A stretch of DNA of 64,000 nucleotides, taken from assembly GCA_012845835.1 (NCBI GenBank), contig JABAKD010000020.1, forward strand, positions 1,808,936 to 1,872,935. The letters are read 5' to 3'. The translations under genes were made by a program, and so were the position numbers. This DNA is from Undaria pinnatifida (taxonomy: Eukaryota > Sar > Phaeophyceae > Laminariales > Alariaceae). The notes under the pieces are model-generated. The model searched no databases. It had not been told where the DNA came from and saw nothing but the letters and a program-made list of their open reading frames with translations. Below, one piece after another: positions 11,370 to 24,129 of the stretch (position 1 is the first letter of the stretch; every line of letters starts with the position of its first letter).

Positions 11370-14300
11370 ATGCAGCAGCAGCAGCCGCCGGACCTTAAAA
11401 TCGCGCTTGTTGGAGATAGTGTGTTAGATGACCATTACTGGCTAGAGCATCCGGCAGACGATGTTCGCGCCCAGACGGAGCGGACCCTGAAATTGGCCCA
11501 TCCGGATCGGTCGGTCCAAGTGCATAATTACGCTGTGGATGAGTCGACCGTGGCATGTGTCCTGTACGGCCGAGCTCCAGCAGCTTACTTCAGGAAAGGC
11601 CGGGCGAAGGCGCTAATGGAGCCGTATCCAGTGGGGGCTGATGGCATGGTCAAGCCATTAATGCTTTTGCGCAAGTTGAAGCCTACACACGTGGTGAGTG
11701 ACACTGCACAGCAGTCAAGCACTCGCACCAATCAATGAGTATTTTGTTTGTTATACTGTACTACGAAGTGTTTAATTGTTTGCTGGGTTGCAGATTGCAG
11801 ACCACTTATACTGCTGCTGTGTCACGACGTTATTATCTGATGTTGGGGCTGTTTGACAACTCTGTACCGGGTGTGACGGCGATGTGCGTGTTCGTGTTCT
11901 TCAAACCGTCTTTTCCCTTCCATCGACATCGGCACATTCACTGCTGTCGATGCGAATTTTTTATTTTTCGCGCGAGAGATGAGAGATAAAGCCCTGTCAC
12001 AAGCTACCGGTACGAGATACCTGGTAGCGATAGTATAGTCAAAATATCAGAGTCGGCAGCATGATTTATTACAAAATATTTTAAACGTCAGCCGTGAATG
12101 TTTGTACGGGCACGGTTATCATACGGGTATCATACTCTGTAACGGGTACGGCGCATGATGTGATACGATATACATACCTGGCACAAGCCAATCTGCGGTT
12201 GTTTGTAATAGCTCATTCGCCGTACACACGAGGTTGCAGGAAAATGTGTCAGAGCGTTTGAGCTATCATAGCTGTATTGTTGTATCCGCCGGCGGTTGGC
12301 AGGCATAACCTACTCGTACATGTCATGCCAACAACAGCACTACAAGTACTCATGTATGAAACGTACTCGCACATTTTGTATTGGGTGCACTAACCGAACA
12401 TTACCCTGCCCTTTGTATTATAGTACACACTTCAGTAGATTTGCCGGGGGGCATACTCCCCGAAGTTATACGTGGTCGAAGTAAAAAAGGTTCGTACGCA
12501 AGGAGATTATTTTGCCCCCTCCTGCGTCGCGGCCCAGGTAACTGCAATACCGTGCCCGAAAAATAGAAAAAAAACGGTGTGCGTGCTCGGCGTGCCGGTT
12601 GTCTGGCCAGCGGTCACAATTGAATTTTAGGCAGTTTGGGGCAAGCGCGGGCACATTCCGTGGCAGTGTTTTTCCTATTGCCCCAAATTTCGAAAAACAC
12701 GGGGGTGCACCCCCCTCTGACCGTTTTCTTTTGTGAGGTTGTCTTGCCACCGCGTTGTATTCGAGTTTTGGGCGGGTTGGGGTAAGGGCCCAGAATACCG
12801 AGGAACTTGCCAAATCAAAATTCGGTTTTATTTTTTTTAATTGAAGTTAATTTTTGCATCTGATTGGTCAAAAAATGAATCACCGAGCAGGCTGTCTCCG
12901 AATTTTACAAAAAAAAATCCATTTCAACAAAGGAGTTAGGCCATTTCTTGTACAGTCGGATTTGTCAGTCGAAAACGGCCTTTTTCGACTGAAGCCCAAA
13001 TCGGGCTTTCTTACACAGTCGAAAAAGGGCTTTTTCGACTCAACTTTTTTCGACTGAGTTTTCCGACTGGGGGATTCAGTCGGAAAACTTTTTCCGATTG
13101 GATCTGCCAGTCGAAAACTTTAGTCGAAAAAGTTCAAACCTGATTTTTGAACCCATCGTATCGCTCATTTCACCACAAAACACACACCCACACGCCCACA
13201 CACCCATACCGGGTACCACACAGCAGTATCATACAACAGCGCCGACGCTGGCTTGGCTATCACTGCTGTTGCTTCTCGCCGCAAGTCAGCGTGTCTCGCC
13301 GCAAGTCAGCGTGGCGCATTCCTAGCTCCCTCCGCTCGCCAGCAGCGTGTATCACACGACGACTGCAGCGCGCGGTATCGATGCCATTTTGCCAACTACA
13401 GCTGCGCCTGCTGTAGCTTTGGCGGCTCTCGACTGAGTGCAACGCCACCAACATAGCTTTGGCGGCTCTCGGTTAAAGTGCAGCTTGGACGAGGGTTCGT
13501 CGCGCGCGAAGCACACGTTGCTCGCGGGGAACGCGCGAAGCACAGAGCTGCCAACCGATTTTCGACTGCCCTGTGCCATACAGCAGTACAGCAGTACTCC
13601 CTCACACCAACAGCCTCTAGGAAGAGCACAAGAAGTATAAAATGGACTCGACGGGCGATAAGAAGTACCAGACGACTCCAGTCGAAAAAAAACCCAGTCG
13701 AAAACGGCGGAATCCGACTGTGTAAGAAATGGCCTAAAGCATACCAGGTACTTATTTGGTCGAATTTAGTCGAAAATCGATACCAGGTATTCAATTTGGG
13801 CAGTTTGTGCACCTAGGCATGGCATCATGTAACCGAAGCCGGCCACGCGGACTGGTGTCGGCTGATTGAGAGGCGAGAACCCACCATTGCGAAAGGTAGG
13901 ACCACCGGAGCAGCCGCAGCGCGTTCTCCGAAGGCCCGTAGCACAGCCTAGACCGCCTGCGACGCCTCGAAAACTATGGAGACCGCCGCAAACCCGGTTT
14001 TTCGTCGCCCTGCACGTAGATAGTTACACAACCAACTACCACATCACGACTTCGCTCAGAACTTCGACCGCTATATCCCCGTCGCTGCTGCCAGTGTGGG
14101 GCGTCGGGGCGGCGCCAGCCCATCCAAGGGACGCCTAGAGCAATAGCCTCCTAGCCGCTGCCGGCAAAAAAATCGGCTGCTAGCCGCGGCGCTCCGGGGA
14201 GGACGCGAGTCGTCGCTCGCCTCGGTTGTTGCCCACGAGTGTTCGTTGACCCTTTTGCGTTTTTTGAATTCTAGAACGCACTACGCGGTTCCTTATTAAG

Positions 14301-17300
14301 AAGCAGAGTCGATTTTTTCGTGTATGTTTAATGGCATTCAAAAAGAAAATCGAATTTCAATTTGGCAAGGTCTCGTTAATCTGGTCCCTAAGCGCGGGCA
14401 CGTTCCGTCGGCGTGTTTTCCCTATCCCTCCAAATTTCGAAAACCCCAGGGGTATACCCCCCTTTGACCGTTTTCCTTTGTGATACCAGGGTATGTCAGG
14501 TAAATTTTACACCGTATGATAGCTTGTGTCTGCGTGTCTGGTGTACAGCAGTTTGAGTCGAAAAAGAAGCAACTCTTTTCCGATATGTTTCGACTTTGTG
14601 AGAAGCCCGATTTGTTCTCCATTCGAACAGAGCTTTTTCCGACTGACGGATCCGAATGTATCATATTTGGCCTCAGCTACTCCGCGCCACCAACAGTACC
14701 AGCACCGACGACCTACAGGATCGTGTGTACATAAGGCTGTGTGTGTGTGTGTTTTTTTTTTCGAAACTGACCAATATCCGAAACCGGGATAAGGAACTGT
14801 TAACATGCATGTCGCAAGGAAGGTGGAAGTTATATCTCTGACCAACTTTAAAAAGTCTAGCAGCTCATCAGTGGACGGATGTTCCCCTGCGTTGGAGTTT
14901 GAATCACTCGTTCGACTCCTCTTTTTTCCTTTTCCTTTCATGTTTTTTGAGCATGAATGCAGATCATGATGTAGATCATGTACAGTAGATTCTGCGTCTA
15001 TCTGCCGTTCTGAGATGTTGTGCAGGATCCGTACATACACATACTTCGAAGTACTTGCCTTTGTCTCGGCTAGTGATTCGTCTTTGAATAATTTGACTAT
15101 TAACCCCTTTAGAGCCCCCGAACCCCTCCATGTACTACATCCAAGTAATTTTGTCCCCAAAAACGGGTTTCCAGTTGTGAAAGGATTAAAAAAGGCCTTG
15201 CTTCTCTCTCGGTGCTCTCACCCGGAAGACGCCTCTCTAAACCCTCTTCTCGGATAACCTTCCGGGATTTATTGGCGTTCCTTGCTTTCTTCGTGAATTC
15301 GGCGTCCGCGTTATTTTCCTCTTGGCCTTTGCAAGTCGTGAGCTGCACCAAATATGGACCTCTGTGCGCTTCACGTTTCGTTCTATTTGGGCTAGCGTAG
15401 CAGGAGGATGCCACCTGCGGAGCGAAGAATCGCCTTGTAAAGAGTACAGATGGGAACCCTGGAAATTTTTGTCAGATCATGCCGATCGTACCGCTCCCTC
15501 CCGGTGACATGATCTAGACCATACAGATCACCCCTGAAACATGTAGATAATCAAATGGTAGGCGGCTATCTATCCGATGTGTGACTATTTTCAGTTTTCA
15601 AATGGGAGTTGTCTGGCCGAGAACGTCACGTACACTAGGTCGTATGCAAAACCACTAATAATTTCAATCGGGCGAACCCGAAAATGGGTGATTGATCTCA
15701 ATATCTCCACGAACCGGCCAACGCTCAAAACGTTGAAATCGGGCACGATTTCGTCGAAGAGTCACCGCAAGTCGGTTTTGTCTTACGTTATGTAGAGAGT
15801 TTGGGGAAAAAAATCATGGGGTTGCATTTTTCGTCGACATCTCAGATTAAACCAAGTAAAAAATGGTGAGCACGTTCTTGATGACTTTAGGAGGGGGCAG
15901 AGAGTACTCTCATATTATAGCCTACCTCTCTTTCCATCAAAAGTTACGGCATATTACATGCATTTCCCGATGTACAATACTGGTTTTATCTGCAGAAGTT
16001 CGTTCTTAAATCCTGCTTTGAAGTTCGAATTTTGGACTGAATGGTTGAGACGTGGTTAATTGTGCTCTCAACAAGACCGTTCTATTGTTTCATCTTTGTT
16101 TTCGTCTTTTTCTTGAGTGACCGGCGGATTTTTCCGCCGAAAACTAGTGAAAAAATAGCCCCTCAAGTCCCCGAAAAAAGAAAAAAACTCGGGCCGTGGT
16201 CCGTTTTCCAAACCTGACCAATGCTTTTATGTTATACACTATTTAGGTTTTTCAGACCGTAAATCGAAAAAATAAGGCCAGAATGGCTAAAAACTTTTTG
16301 GCGTAGGATATATTCCAGGGTTTGCCGCAATTTCTCTAAAACTGTTCAGACTGGGCTGGATCGACTCCTAGGGCAACAAAAAACGGGTAAGTTTCCCCGT
16401 AGACCATCTCTTATAAAACCGTTTCTGAATCCGAAATTGAACGTTTTCGGATCGCAAAACTAGTTTTGCAGCCATTATAGACCCGAAACTGGTGATTTTC
16501 AGGCCTTAATTTTCGGGTATTGTTTTCGGGACGGCCCCCACCCGGAAAAGGGGGTCCAGTTTCGGATAAAATCGTGTCCGAAAATTGCGTCTGGATTCGC
16601 ATCATGACGGGTTTCCACGCGTCGTGGGAGGCAGAAAACATGGTATTGAGCCGAAAACAGCTGTAAAAGACTCAACAAGCAGACGCATTTGCTGAGCAAG
16701 CAACACGTATCGTAGTTGTACTCGTGCTGCTGCTGCTTCTGTGCCCGCTACTCACTCGCACGCACCTGGAGCATCACCACAAGCCGATGGGATCGGATAG
16801 TTGTGGTCATGACTACGAGGCCCATGGTACCCTCTTCGCAGTCGCGATTGCGGCATTCTCCGAACCCCAACCACACACTTGCTGCCGAGGACGAGGGCAG
16901 GTGCCAGTCTTCGACAGGTCGTTGTTGTTGATGCGCGAGATCAACGAGAGCTAGGAGAAAGATAGCCCTCCTCACGTAAAGCACACACGACCTGTTTTCC
17001 CTCGCACCACCTGTATGGTTTAATCTGCGTGCGCTGAGATGCTCTGGTGCGGCGATCTCGTACGTGTACGTAGTTGAGCGATCGCCGTTGTTGACTTGTT
17101 CGTGAGAACTCTGTCCGACAACAATCTGTAAAATTCGGGTTTCGTTGTACCGGTTGTCACTCCGATTCTGCCCGTCTGGTTCTGTTGATGCAGGGACAGC
17201 CTTATAAGAGATGGCCTTACTCATGTTTACCGATACGTCCAAAAATAAAAAAGCAAAAGCACTAAAAAATGGTGTTGGGGGCGCGTACTGCTCTTTTAAA

Positions 17301-20300
17301 GTTTTTGCGCCAACATGAGGGGAATGTGGCTTTCTCCCTCTTCGCTTATATATATATATTCTTTTTTTTTAATGATCATTTATCTTGTTCTGTTTCCGGT
17401 CCATACCCTGAATGACAGGTCTAGAGGTGTTCGAGTTCGAGCGTAGTCGCACTTGTTGGAGTGTTCTTGTGGTGTCCCTTGATTGGAACAATGTGCTACT
17501 TTGCTGCTGTTTTAGGCCCCGAGGTTTGCCACCACGGCACTGGCTCTATTGCTCTATTGTCGCCAATGTTTTACTTCATTTTATTGTTTTGAACTGCATG
17601 TGAACGGTGGCTGTTCTAGCTTCCACGTTGTTCTTCCAACCAACGAGCGAATCGCGCGCATCAAGACTTAGGTGTCCCGTAACAGAAATTGGAAGAATCT
17701 ACTCTAATGGTAAGGCACGCCAATTGGGCGTCGAGGCTCAGTACCCTAGTTTGGTCGCTGCCATTGAGCACACCCTACTATTGGCTATATTACCGTCGTA
17801 ATAATCAGCTGGTAATAATGCCAATAAACGCGCCCCTTGTATGGTATACGCCCCGGGGCGCCACAGTCAGCGAAAACCGGCCAAAACCGGGGTAAACGGC
17901 CCCCCGTAAAACAATATGACGAAAACGCCCCGCTGACACAATAAACGTCCCCATTTCCAACGAGTTTGGAACAACGCCCTGGGGCAAGTCATTTAAGTGT
18001 GGGAAATGGAGCTGTTTCCGAAGCAGGCAAGGTGCCTCATGTAGGAAAATGAATACCAGTTGTGTGGGTACGGGTAGGTACCAGGTTTTTGCGCGACGGC
18101 AAACACAGGTCCTTTGCGCGGTAAAACAGGAGAAAGACAATATTGACCCCTGCAGTTAAAGACTAGCCAACTACCGGTATGTGTGTAGTTGGTAGTGGTG
18201 ATAGTGATGATGCGTATTCGAATCAAAAACCGTTCTGACCGTCCTTCATGATCACAGACCAGCAAATGGACCGAAAGTTGTGTAGTCTAGAACAGGAACA
18301 GGAACAGAAACATGTTTCCAGAAAACACCGCGGGCACACTGTAAACGCCCCGGGGTGTCTTTCCTCGCTCGAACGGTCATAGTGTTCCCTGGGGCGTTCA
18401 CCAGCTTTATCACGGTATCTGGGATTTAGTATGGCACCCGACCGTGCGCACCGTTTTTTAGATTGATTTTCTTACTTGTCGTGAGAATACGAGCCTTATC
18501 GTCGGCGCAATAATCGACTTGCTGGCGACGAAGTAACACGCCCGCCAGCCAGAAGTAGCATGCGATGTGTCGATCCTACCCAAGACGAATGGCGGACGGG
18601 TGTACGGTGTCCTTTTTCACTCACTCACGTGATTTATCATGTTCTATTGTTTGACTTCGGAAGCAACCTCAATACCCCATTTGCGTTTCCATAACAGCAG
18701 CAGTGTTTCTTATATCCAGCTTCTTACTTGGGTACCAGGTACATATTTTGCTCCGATTACTGCTCTTTGACGGTCCATGCTTCTAATTCCGCCGTTTCGT
18801 ATCGTATACTTCTTTGGAGCGTTTGGACACCGTTTCCTATGCAGAATTTCCGTTGTGTCGGGAAAAAATGAGCCTCGATTTTTTTTCGAAAATATCATAT
18901 TAGGGGGGGCGTACTTACTTCAACATAATACAGAGCGGTGGAGATATAGCGCTGGATCGTGGATACTTCATGCCACGGCCAGAAGTGTACCACTCTTGAT
19001 GAGCTCCCGAGGCCTATGCGTTGCAATGGTTCTGTTTTTAGGTGCCCTTTCGGGACGCCCATTTCCCGAGCTCAAAAATGGCAACGCCGGGTTTTACCAG
19101 CCGACTGGTGAGAGCGCGCAGTCGCCGAGCAGTGTCATGCAACGCGCGTGTCGCACAATAGGCTATGTAGCTCGATTCGGCTTGTAACCCTTTCGTTTCT
19201 GCATTTGTTGTCCCGTTGTAATTCTGAATATTTCCCCCGAATGAGAGTTTCTTTCGTTTGTAGAGCAATTGCTACTGTGCCATCCCCTAATCCAGAACAC
19301 CGACCCGCGTCGTGTGACCAACGCTGTAATCGCGATTTTTTTGTCGTTTTATCCGCCCAAATCTAGATTGCCTGCACAGCCGTATAAAACGTGGTGCCTG
19401 GCCGTCGTTCCTTTGCTCTGGACAGGTGCTGAGTGTGGGAGGAAACGATGCCCGTGTCCGGTTTCTTCAGTCGTTGAATCCTGATGTCATCACCGACCTC
19501 ATGGTAACCGACGGCCTTGTGGCCAACCTCCGCCGTGTGATCGAGTTCATCAGAGCGGAAGTCACTCCCAACATAATCCTTGTCTACGTGTGAGTGCCCG
19601 ATAAATTCACGAGGTTGCGTCAGATACACCACACGTTTGTGCAGCAACACAAGTGACATCGATCGATACTGCAGTGTGCTCGCATTCTTCCTGTCAATGT
19701 AGATACCGACGCGCTTTTGGGTACTGCTGTAGACGAAGGCCGACGGCAGTGCGAGGCATGGCCACGTTGTCCTTGTCCTTGTAGTAAATGCCGTCAGCTT
19801 GGGCACCTTGATACGCCGCGCGCGATCACCGAAGTTTTTTCCTCTGCGACGGATTTTGCGGGTGATGCCATGTACCTGACGCCAGTCTCTCGCTCCCGGC
19901 CTACTCCGTTCCGCGACAGTTTCATGCCCGAGTTCAAGGTGTGCCCTTTGCTGAGCTTGCTACCACCTGCAAGGGTCTTGCAACACCTCCTCGTGAATTT
20001 CTCCAAGTTCTACATCCAGGTGCGATTTTTCCGCGGAGGTGGGTGCTTGGCTTGGGCGCAGGATTTATCTTGCATTGCGTTTATCGTGCCATGTGCTACG
20101 CTGATTGGTCGTTTACCACGCTGTCTTTCAGACGTCCTTGTTCCGCTTGGGTAGGAGTGTGCAGCGTCAGTACTCGACACAGCGTTTTCGAGATACCCAC
20201 CGCACTGATTACCAGGCGCGGCGACAAGTCGCGGCTCTCTTATCTGCGTCGAATCCAATAATAGTGGCCAAGCGAGGTGACAAATGGGGTGCGGGCGTTT

Positions 20301-22094
20301 CTTCTGCTTGCTGTTGTCATGTCACGCAAATGGCGTCCTCGATTGATCGAAACCGTTATTCATTGTGCTGGCCATGCTGTTGGTCTCAGGGACCAAGGAC
20401 ACGGTTGTCCTGTGCTGGGGCCTGATCCGAAATGTAAACTTTGACGATAGGCATTTCACGGGCAACGCGGTGCATGTTGAAGCCGGTTGTGCTATTAATA
20501 CCATGCCAAAACCACACGATAGATTGGGGTGATGTCGAGCATGTGTCGACGACACCCGGACGGTTCACAGGCAACTGCACATCGTAGTATACCCGTTATC
20601 ATCTTCACAGAACGATTTTCGTTTGTTTTGACGGCTTCGCGCAGCTGGCAATGGAGTTTTCCCTCCCCATTATCGACCTGTCGCGGACATTCGACCCCAA
20701 CGACGCGAGCCACTACGGGTCCACCCCGATCGAGCCATCCAACAAATCGGGCCAGTTCATTGCCGACTTGATCGCGAAGGTAATGCTCTGTTCTTCCGCT
20801 TTGTATCAAATGAGACAGATCCGACCCAGACATTCACTGACACCAAGTACCATGCCAGTAGCTGCGGCATATGCACTACTACGGTGCAAGGCATTTTGTG
20901 AGGCATCGTCACGGCGCGTTGGTACAAGGTAATACGTACCAAGGGTATGCCATCGTATCATGTTAAATTTGTTAACCGCGTCGAGTCAGCTCGAGGTCTT
21001 GCACTCGGCCGTGGCACACCGGTAGGGTGACCGATACGCCAGTCAGAGGCTGTCGGGTGTCGGACGCACAACGCCTCCACGTTGTCCGATCCTATGACAT
21101 CAACATCAACAAGATGACCCCCAGAAGTTGTACTATTAATAATACCAGGGGTAGTACTTACGCCTCCGCTCAAAAAACTCCCTCGTGGATTGTGGCATTT
21201 ATCGTCTGTCTGAGCTCTGCTGTATGTCTGATTTAAGGTCTCTTTCCGCAACGACGTTTATACAATACCGGTTAACCGCCGTACCGTACTAACTGTCTGT
21301 TTGGCGTTCTATTGGTTTTCCCTGGTGGTTTCAGTGGTAAGCCGCGTAGCTTCTGAGGTCCGTGTCGTGAGTTTAAATCCCGCACGGGACTCTGGTCGCC
21401 CCGGTGGTATAGTCTAGCGGTTAACCTCGAACACAACCAAGGTTGGAGTCAGGGGTTCAAATCTCGGTAGGGGGAGGTTATTTTGCAGAGACACCAGCTG
21501 CCGAGAGCGCTTTATAGCATGGGTAAGCACAATTCGACGCGAGCTGACGAGGGAAGACAGTGCTGGATTATTCTCGCGATGAAAAATACGACGCGTACCG
21601 TAGTGCGGAGGGGGAAGAAGAGCCTGCTGAGAGGAAAAAGGGGCAAGAAAGAGTGCAAAGTAGATTACACTTGTTATCACGACCTTGCGGCTTGTCCGGA
21701 AGGTTGCTGAGGGTAAAGCGTCCTACAAGCACATCGGGGAGACAAAGGAGCAAAAGTGAGATGAAAAAGAAAAAAACGCCCCAAATTTTCAAAACTCTTC
21801 TTGCAGTATTAATAGTCTGCGTATAATGAAGACTGCTGCTAGCGTTGCACGCACTGGCGCTGAGCTGTCAAGTCCTGCAACTTCTTCGTCCCTTCGTTCA
21901 AATCGGAACAGGTGGTGGAACGGTTCGAGTTCAGCGGAGGACCGGGTGGTGCACAGATTTTCTCGGGTGTCGGAGACGAGCTTAAGGTGGAAGACCTCGG
22001 CGGCAAGACAGGGTTCTCTTACGAGCGAAAGCTCCAGGCGTTTTTCGACCGAAAAAAGGCTCAGAAGACGAGCAGCAGTTGCGTTATTGGATGA
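11370..22094 (+). CDS. SGNH/GDSL-type hydrolase, five exons
   Basis: Exons 11370-11693, 19426-19589, 19785-19938, 20645-20779 and 21912-22094 join in frame to 319 residues. All introns have GT/AG ends; intron 1 is 7.7 kb. Block I is LVGDSVLDDHYW with the nucleophile Ser17 in GDS. Block III is VLSVGGNDAR with Asn115 in the oxyanion GGND. Block V is DPNDASHYG with Asp234 and His237, followed by IEPSNKSG as in bacterial relatives. The fold predicts hydrolysis of an ester or acyl bond; the substrate cannot be told. There is no clear signal peptide, so it is probably cytosolic. The last four residues are CVIG, an imperfect CaaX-like end that is probably chance. The exon 3/4 junction is the least certain: an open frame continues past 19938, but the splice used gives KLAMEFSLPIIDL, which fits the family. 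Confidence 0.83.
12637..12740. repeat. Direct repeat paired with 14388-14490
   Basis: About 100 bases match 14388-14490 without gaps at roughly 80-85% identity by eye; both contain a GCGGGCAC-TTCCGT block and GACCGTTTTC. It lies in SGNH intron 1. On the minus strand both copies keep an open frame with a similar peptide, which is expected for a recent gap-free duplication and is not taken as coding. Confidence 0.65.
12939..13734. mobile_element. Non-autonomous TIR element, 796 bp, with TA at both flanks
   Basis: The left end reads GGCCATTTCTTGTACAGTCG and the right end is its near-perfect reverse complement. Flanking dinucleotides are TA at 12937-12938 and TA at 13735-13736, as for Tc1/mariner insertions; a PIF/Harbinger origin is not excluded because its ends also often begin GGCC. 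The interior near both ends is rich in the motif CAGTCGAAAA and its complement. No transposase was found. It lies in SGNH intron 1. Confidence 0.72.
14388..14700. repeat. Second copy of the 12637 repeat, followed by GTCGAAAA-rich sequence
   Basis: 14388-14490 matches 12637-12740. The next 200 bases again hold TTTCGACT and GTCGAAAA motifs as in the element at 12939-13734, so this may be a decayed relative of that larger repeat. It lies in SGNH intron 1. Confidence 0.5.
16402..17216. mobile_element. Non-autonomous TIR element, 815 bp
   Basis: The left end GACCATCTCTTATAAAACCG and the reverse complement of the right end, GGCCATCTCTTATAAGGCTG, pair for about 30 bases with five or six mismatches. 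The terminal core GGCCATCTCTTATA matches the ends of the element at 12939-13734 (GGCCATTTCTTACA), which suggests one transposase family mobilised both. The flanks are TA on the left and TTA on the right, so the target site is not settled. No coding capacity is seen. It lies in SGNH intron 1. Confidence 0.68.
17217..19425. other. Right part of SGNH intron 1, no exon recognised
   Basis: 17820-18410 contains repeated ACGCCCC and GGGGCGTT motifs in both orientations and may be a decayed inverted-repeat element. An open frame of 136 codons at 18777-19187 has no domain. A TACCAGGTA motif lies at 18733-18741. The intron ends with the acceptor at 19424-19425. Confidence 0.4.
21391..21760 (+). mobile_element. 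Diverged SINE-like element with tRNA-like head
   Basis: GGTCGCCCCGGTGG is followed by an A-box-like TGGTATAGTCTAGCGG and a B-box-like GGGGTTCAAATC at about 21451-21463. The predicted T stem does not pair well, so this is not a functional tRNA. Downstream, CGGCTTGTCCGGAAGG resembles the SINE body of copy 1 near 740-756, and the end is A-rich near 21760-21780. It lies in the last intron of the SGNH gene. Confidence 0.5.
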
Positions 22095-24129
22095 ACGACA
22101 ATAACGGCAGAATTGATTCAAGACGAATTGATCGATTGGCATTTGACGTGACCTCTGGTGGCTCAATGAAGCGAAAGGAGGGGCATATAGTTTACAGTAG
22201 AGCATGCTGCTCAAGGTGCTGGCAAGATAGGCCAGCTCACCTGTACATTTTTGGTAAAGTGGCGAAACTTGGACGTCAATTTCTTGTTTGCTCGTCGGCG
22301 CAACGTTTGAGTCGGTGGCAAATATACAGTGGTTTCTCGTGGAAGCTGGTTTTCCTCGTCGTATGTATTCCGATTAGTCGCTTCCACAGCGTGAAAACGT
22401 TGTTACGTGCAACTACCAGGAAGCACCTGTGGGCAGTAGGCAGTGCCCGACGACTGCACGGTACGTGGGCGAGCGTGCCACGTACGCAGGCGAGTGGCCA
22501 TTGAACGGCAACCATGCCATGTATGTATGCAGACCAAAGATGGGTTGCGATCTGAATGAAATTATTACTCTGTACGCACCGTGCTGTTGTCTCGATCCTG
22601 TGAGTACAGCGGCTTGCTGAGCCCTTGCCATGCATTTCCCCGCCGATGGGGCCACATTAGAAAAAAAAAACGAAACATAGGTCTGAGCACAACGCCGAAA
22701 TGCCGCGGATGCTGAACGAAGCACAGCCGCAGTGTAGTTCCACAAATTCCGCGAAAACTGCACACCAGGTACTCTATGGTAACAGGCTTTGTACAACGCA
22801 ACGAAGAAGAAATAATCTTCGGCTTGTCGGAATCTGACACTATTAGTACACTACCTTAGGCAGAATTTTACAAACGAGGCGGGTAAAGTCCAAGTCTGTG
22901 ATGAATTGCCCTCGACAACTCACTATACTGCGCAGCGCCCACTCATGCACCTAGAAACAGCGGCAGACGGTAGGTCCGGGCCCACCCTTTTTGCCGCCTA
23001 CGTATCGTACCGAAATACTGGTATGCTGTGTATATGGTCGTGAGCTCATGCCTTGCTCGACAGGGTCGTGGCATGTACGAAGTATGTGTATGCGCAGCTG
23101 AGGGTGGCGATTTAGCCAGACGTGGGTACTTCTACTCCCTAGCTTGGGCCTGTCCTCTTAGTGTCCACGGGTTCAAGTGTACGGCATCTACCCGTTAACA
23201 TTTGCCGGGAACATTGAAGTGGTGTGTTCGGAGCTGGACAGGAGCCCGGCAAGGGCAAAGCAAGAGTGACTACGGGTGCATCGCCTCTTTTTTTGTGCCG
23301 CACGCACACCATACATGGAAAACAACACAGGCATCACGAACATCGATCTGGCCACCAACCCCGGACAAGTGTCAAAGTGTAGAGCTATAACACTTTGCGG
23401 GCGGCGCGGCAAAAGCGTTTGTTACAAGAAAAAAAAAAAAAAAATGCAAGTCATTTGTGCAAACGCTCGAACGCGTCCCAGAAATCTGCGAGCCCCGTAG
23501 CTCCCTGTAACACGACAAAAATCGATCATGGGGGCAAAGCAAACACAGAGCAGAGGACGGATGGAGCCCATGGGACCTAACCGACCAACCTTGCCGCCTT
23601 ACCCTGCATTACTAAAGCTCTCTTTTCATAACTAAAGCCCTCTTTTCGGGCATTAAACCCCAACTTTCGGGGGCGCTATATCAAACACCCTGCACACTTC
23701 AAGCGCAGCCTGAACGCGGCAGTACCTCTTGACCGCGTCCAGTCAACTGTCCGCGAAGCGCAGAGTCTCGTTAGTTGGACTCTTACAATGTACACACCGA
23801 CTTGTGTGCGGGCTGGCGGAGCAGTCATCGACGACCTGCACCCCGGAAAACAATGGCTACGCTGGCAAAAAAGCTTCTCGCAAACTCTTTTCAGCGCGGC
23901 ACATTGTGCATGGTCAGATGGGATCAGTCTTCAAAACTATGACAAGGGTTCGGCCGAACTGATTTGCCGCGTGCGCTACACCGCTGGTCTAACCCCCGCT
24001 GCCCACGGGGCAAGCCTACCCGTTCAACACTACTCTTTATTCTAGAGCAATTGCCGTAGCCTTCCACCTCTTGGCGATTCTTCGCCGCTAAAGAAGCCGG
24101 GCTGTGAGTGAGTGTGCAAAGCTACGATT
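22095..24129. other. Convergent intergenic region, no gene recognised
   Basis: Lies between the 3' ends of the SGNH gene and CKS1. Open frames here (largest 141 codons at 22079-22504 and 127 codons at 22413-22796) have no recognisable domain. An A16 run is at about 23429-23444. The 3' UTRs of both genes probably end in this stretch. Confidence 0.4.

Noticed and set aside
14507-15414. Gene on the minus strand (217-codon and 101-codon overlapping frames)
   Set aside because: No domain, no splice logic, and it overlaps repeat sequence within SGNH intron 1.
17820-18410. Inverted-repeat transposon with ACGCCCCGGGG ends
   Set aside because: The motif recurs inside as well as at the ends, the arms are short, and no target duplication was found.
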